DNA of 7,632 bases, taken from contig CAWVUS010000263.1 in assembly GCA_963933195.1 (NCBI GenBank), positions 1-7,632 of the forward strand. Direction: 5' to 3'. The position numbers and the translations under genes were made by a program. The stretch is from UBA8437 sp963933195 (lineage in GTDB: Bacteria > Planctomycetota > Planctomycetia > Planctomycetales > Planctomycetaceae). Positions 7,043 to 7,632 of the stretch are shown piece by piece; the first letter of the stretch is position 1, and every line of letters begins with the position of its first letter. Under the pieces are notes generated by a model. The model searched no databases and had not been told where the DNA came from. It was given only the letters and a program-made list of their open reading frames with translations.

Positions 7043-7632
7043 TCGTCCGACTTCTTCGCGTCCGGCTTCTTCGCGTCCGGCTTCTTCGCGTCCGGCTTCT
7101 TCGCGTCCGGCTTCTTCGCGGCAGGCTTCTTCGCGGCAGGCTTCTTCGCGGCCGGTTTCGCCCCTGGCAACGGCACGCTCCCGGGAATCTTTCGAGTGTC
7201 TTTGCCCGAGGAGTCCGGCTCTGGTTGATGCGGAGACGACTTGCCGTTCTGCTCTGTCAGCTCTTTCAGCAAACTGCTGGGATCGAACGGACGACCGTTG
7301 GCACCAGAACCAAATACGGGTGTCACCGGGTCGGGCGGGGGAGTTTCAGCAACTTCGGCGAACCACTTGTAGAAGTCCGTGGCTGCCCCCTTTTCGAGCG
7401 ACTCAACACGACTATTGGCCAGGGCCTGGTACGGCCCATTTATCTCTGCGAGTAGCTTGTAGGCCGCAACAGCTTTATCAACCGACTTGTCTTTTCCCGA
7501 ACACTTCGCCTCGGCGACAATTGCCAACCCATAGAGGGCGCGTTGCCGCATATCCGACCCATCATCGAGCGAGTCGTTACCAAGAACTTCTTTGAAGCGC
7601 TTTTCGGCCTTGCGGATGTCGTCATTCGAACC
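7039..7632 (-). CDS. TPR-like repeat protein with lysine-rich AKKP tail, 5' end outside the window
   Basis: The frame is open to the right edge; an internal ATG at 7551 is not the start, because 27 more sense codons precede it (GSNDDIRKAEKRFKEVLGND...). The 197 visible residues fall into three parts. Residues 1-82 have the helix-turn-helix spacing and Ala/Gly/Tyr pattern of tetratricopeptide repeats (AEKRFKEVL, ALYGLAIVAEA, AVAAYKLLAEINGPYQALANSRVESL). FYKWFAEV (87-94) closes this domain. A Pro/Gly/Ser-rich linker follows (about 96-157). The last 40 residues are a tandem tail, three PAAKK then four PDAKK units, ending KSDE. TPR domains bind other proteins; the tail resembles histone-H1-type or other polycationic nucleic-acid-binding tails, which is an analogy only. 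Whether it is exported cannot be told without its N-terminus. Its stop overlaps the rluD ATG by four bases. Confidence 0.8.
   Translation of the reverse strand, partial: GSNDDIRKAEKRFKEVLGNDSLDDGSDMRQRALYGLAIVAEAKCSGKDKSVDKAVAAYKLLAEINGPYQALANSRVESLEKGAATDFYKWFAEVAETPPPDPVTPVFGSGANGRPFDPSSLLKELTEQNGKSSPHQPEPDSSGKDTRKIPGSVPLPGAKPAAKKPAAKKPAAKKPDAKKPDAKKPDAKKPDAKKSDE
7051..7155. repeat. Seven 15-bp tandem repeats inside the TPR-like gene
   Basis: Seven units in a row: cttcttcgcgtccgg four times without mismatch (7051-7110), cttcttcgcggcagg twice (7111-7140), and cttcttcgcggccgg once (7141-7155). On the minus strand each encodes five residues, PDAKK or PAAKK. Because 15 is a multiple of three, gain or loss of units keeps the frame. 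The perfect identity of the four units nearest the stop suggests recent expansion. The plus-strand frame reading FFASG repeats is a shadow. Confidence 0.95.

Noticed and set aside
7051..7155. CRISPR array or regulatory iterons
   Set aside because: The 15-bp units are contiguous without spacers and each encodes five residues in frame, so this is a coding repeat.
5930..7228. Open frame of 432 codons on the plus strand with FFASG repeats at its end
   Set aside because: It is antisense to rluD and the ends of both neighbours. The FFASG repeats are the reverse reading of the AKKP tail repeat, and the rest has no family signature.

Overview
The window is a compact stretch of bacterial chromosome, GC-rich (roughly 60% by eye), with eight protein genes and no RNA gene, insertion sequence, CRISPR array or phage marker that I can see. 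Composition, use of GTG starts, and the style of several proteins (a short membrane-anchored protein of unknown function, an MMPL exporter of the COG1033 type, and a tetratricopeptide-like protein with a lysine-rich tail) suggest a member of the Planctomycetota. That placement is an inference from recall, not a search result.

Layout, read right to left because seven of eight genes are on the minus strand. The right edge holds the 3' part of a TPR-like protein ending in a tandem AKKP tail. Its stop overlaps by 4 bases the start of an RluA/RluD-type pseudouridine synthase. A fumarylacetoacetate-hydrolase-fold enzyme resembling 2-keto-3-deoxy-D-arabinonate dehydratase follows after 71 bases. Next comes a solitary beta-class DNA methyltransferase. 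These four could be one transcription unit.

A short membrane protein of unknown function is the only plus-strand gene. It converges on the methyltransferase with a 29-base gap and diverges from endonuclease IV across a 166-base promoter region. Endonuclease IV (nfo) is followed on the minus strand by a putative lipoprotein that starts at a GTG, with a small hairpin-plus-T terminator behind it. After a 226-base gap comes an MMPL/RND-family exporter that runs off the left edge.

Most of the content is ordinary housekeeping: RNA modification, base-excision repair, membrane export and a sugar-acid type enzyme. I see no defence island or multi-gene system and do not claim one. The points that merit a second look are an MMPL transporter whose TM4 lacks the expected acidic residue, a lipoprotein that also appears to have a C-terminal membrane anchor, a seven-unit 15-bp in-frame repeat encoding a histone-H1-like tail next to a coupled start codon, an apparently solitary methyltransferase, and the uncharacterised plus-strand protein.
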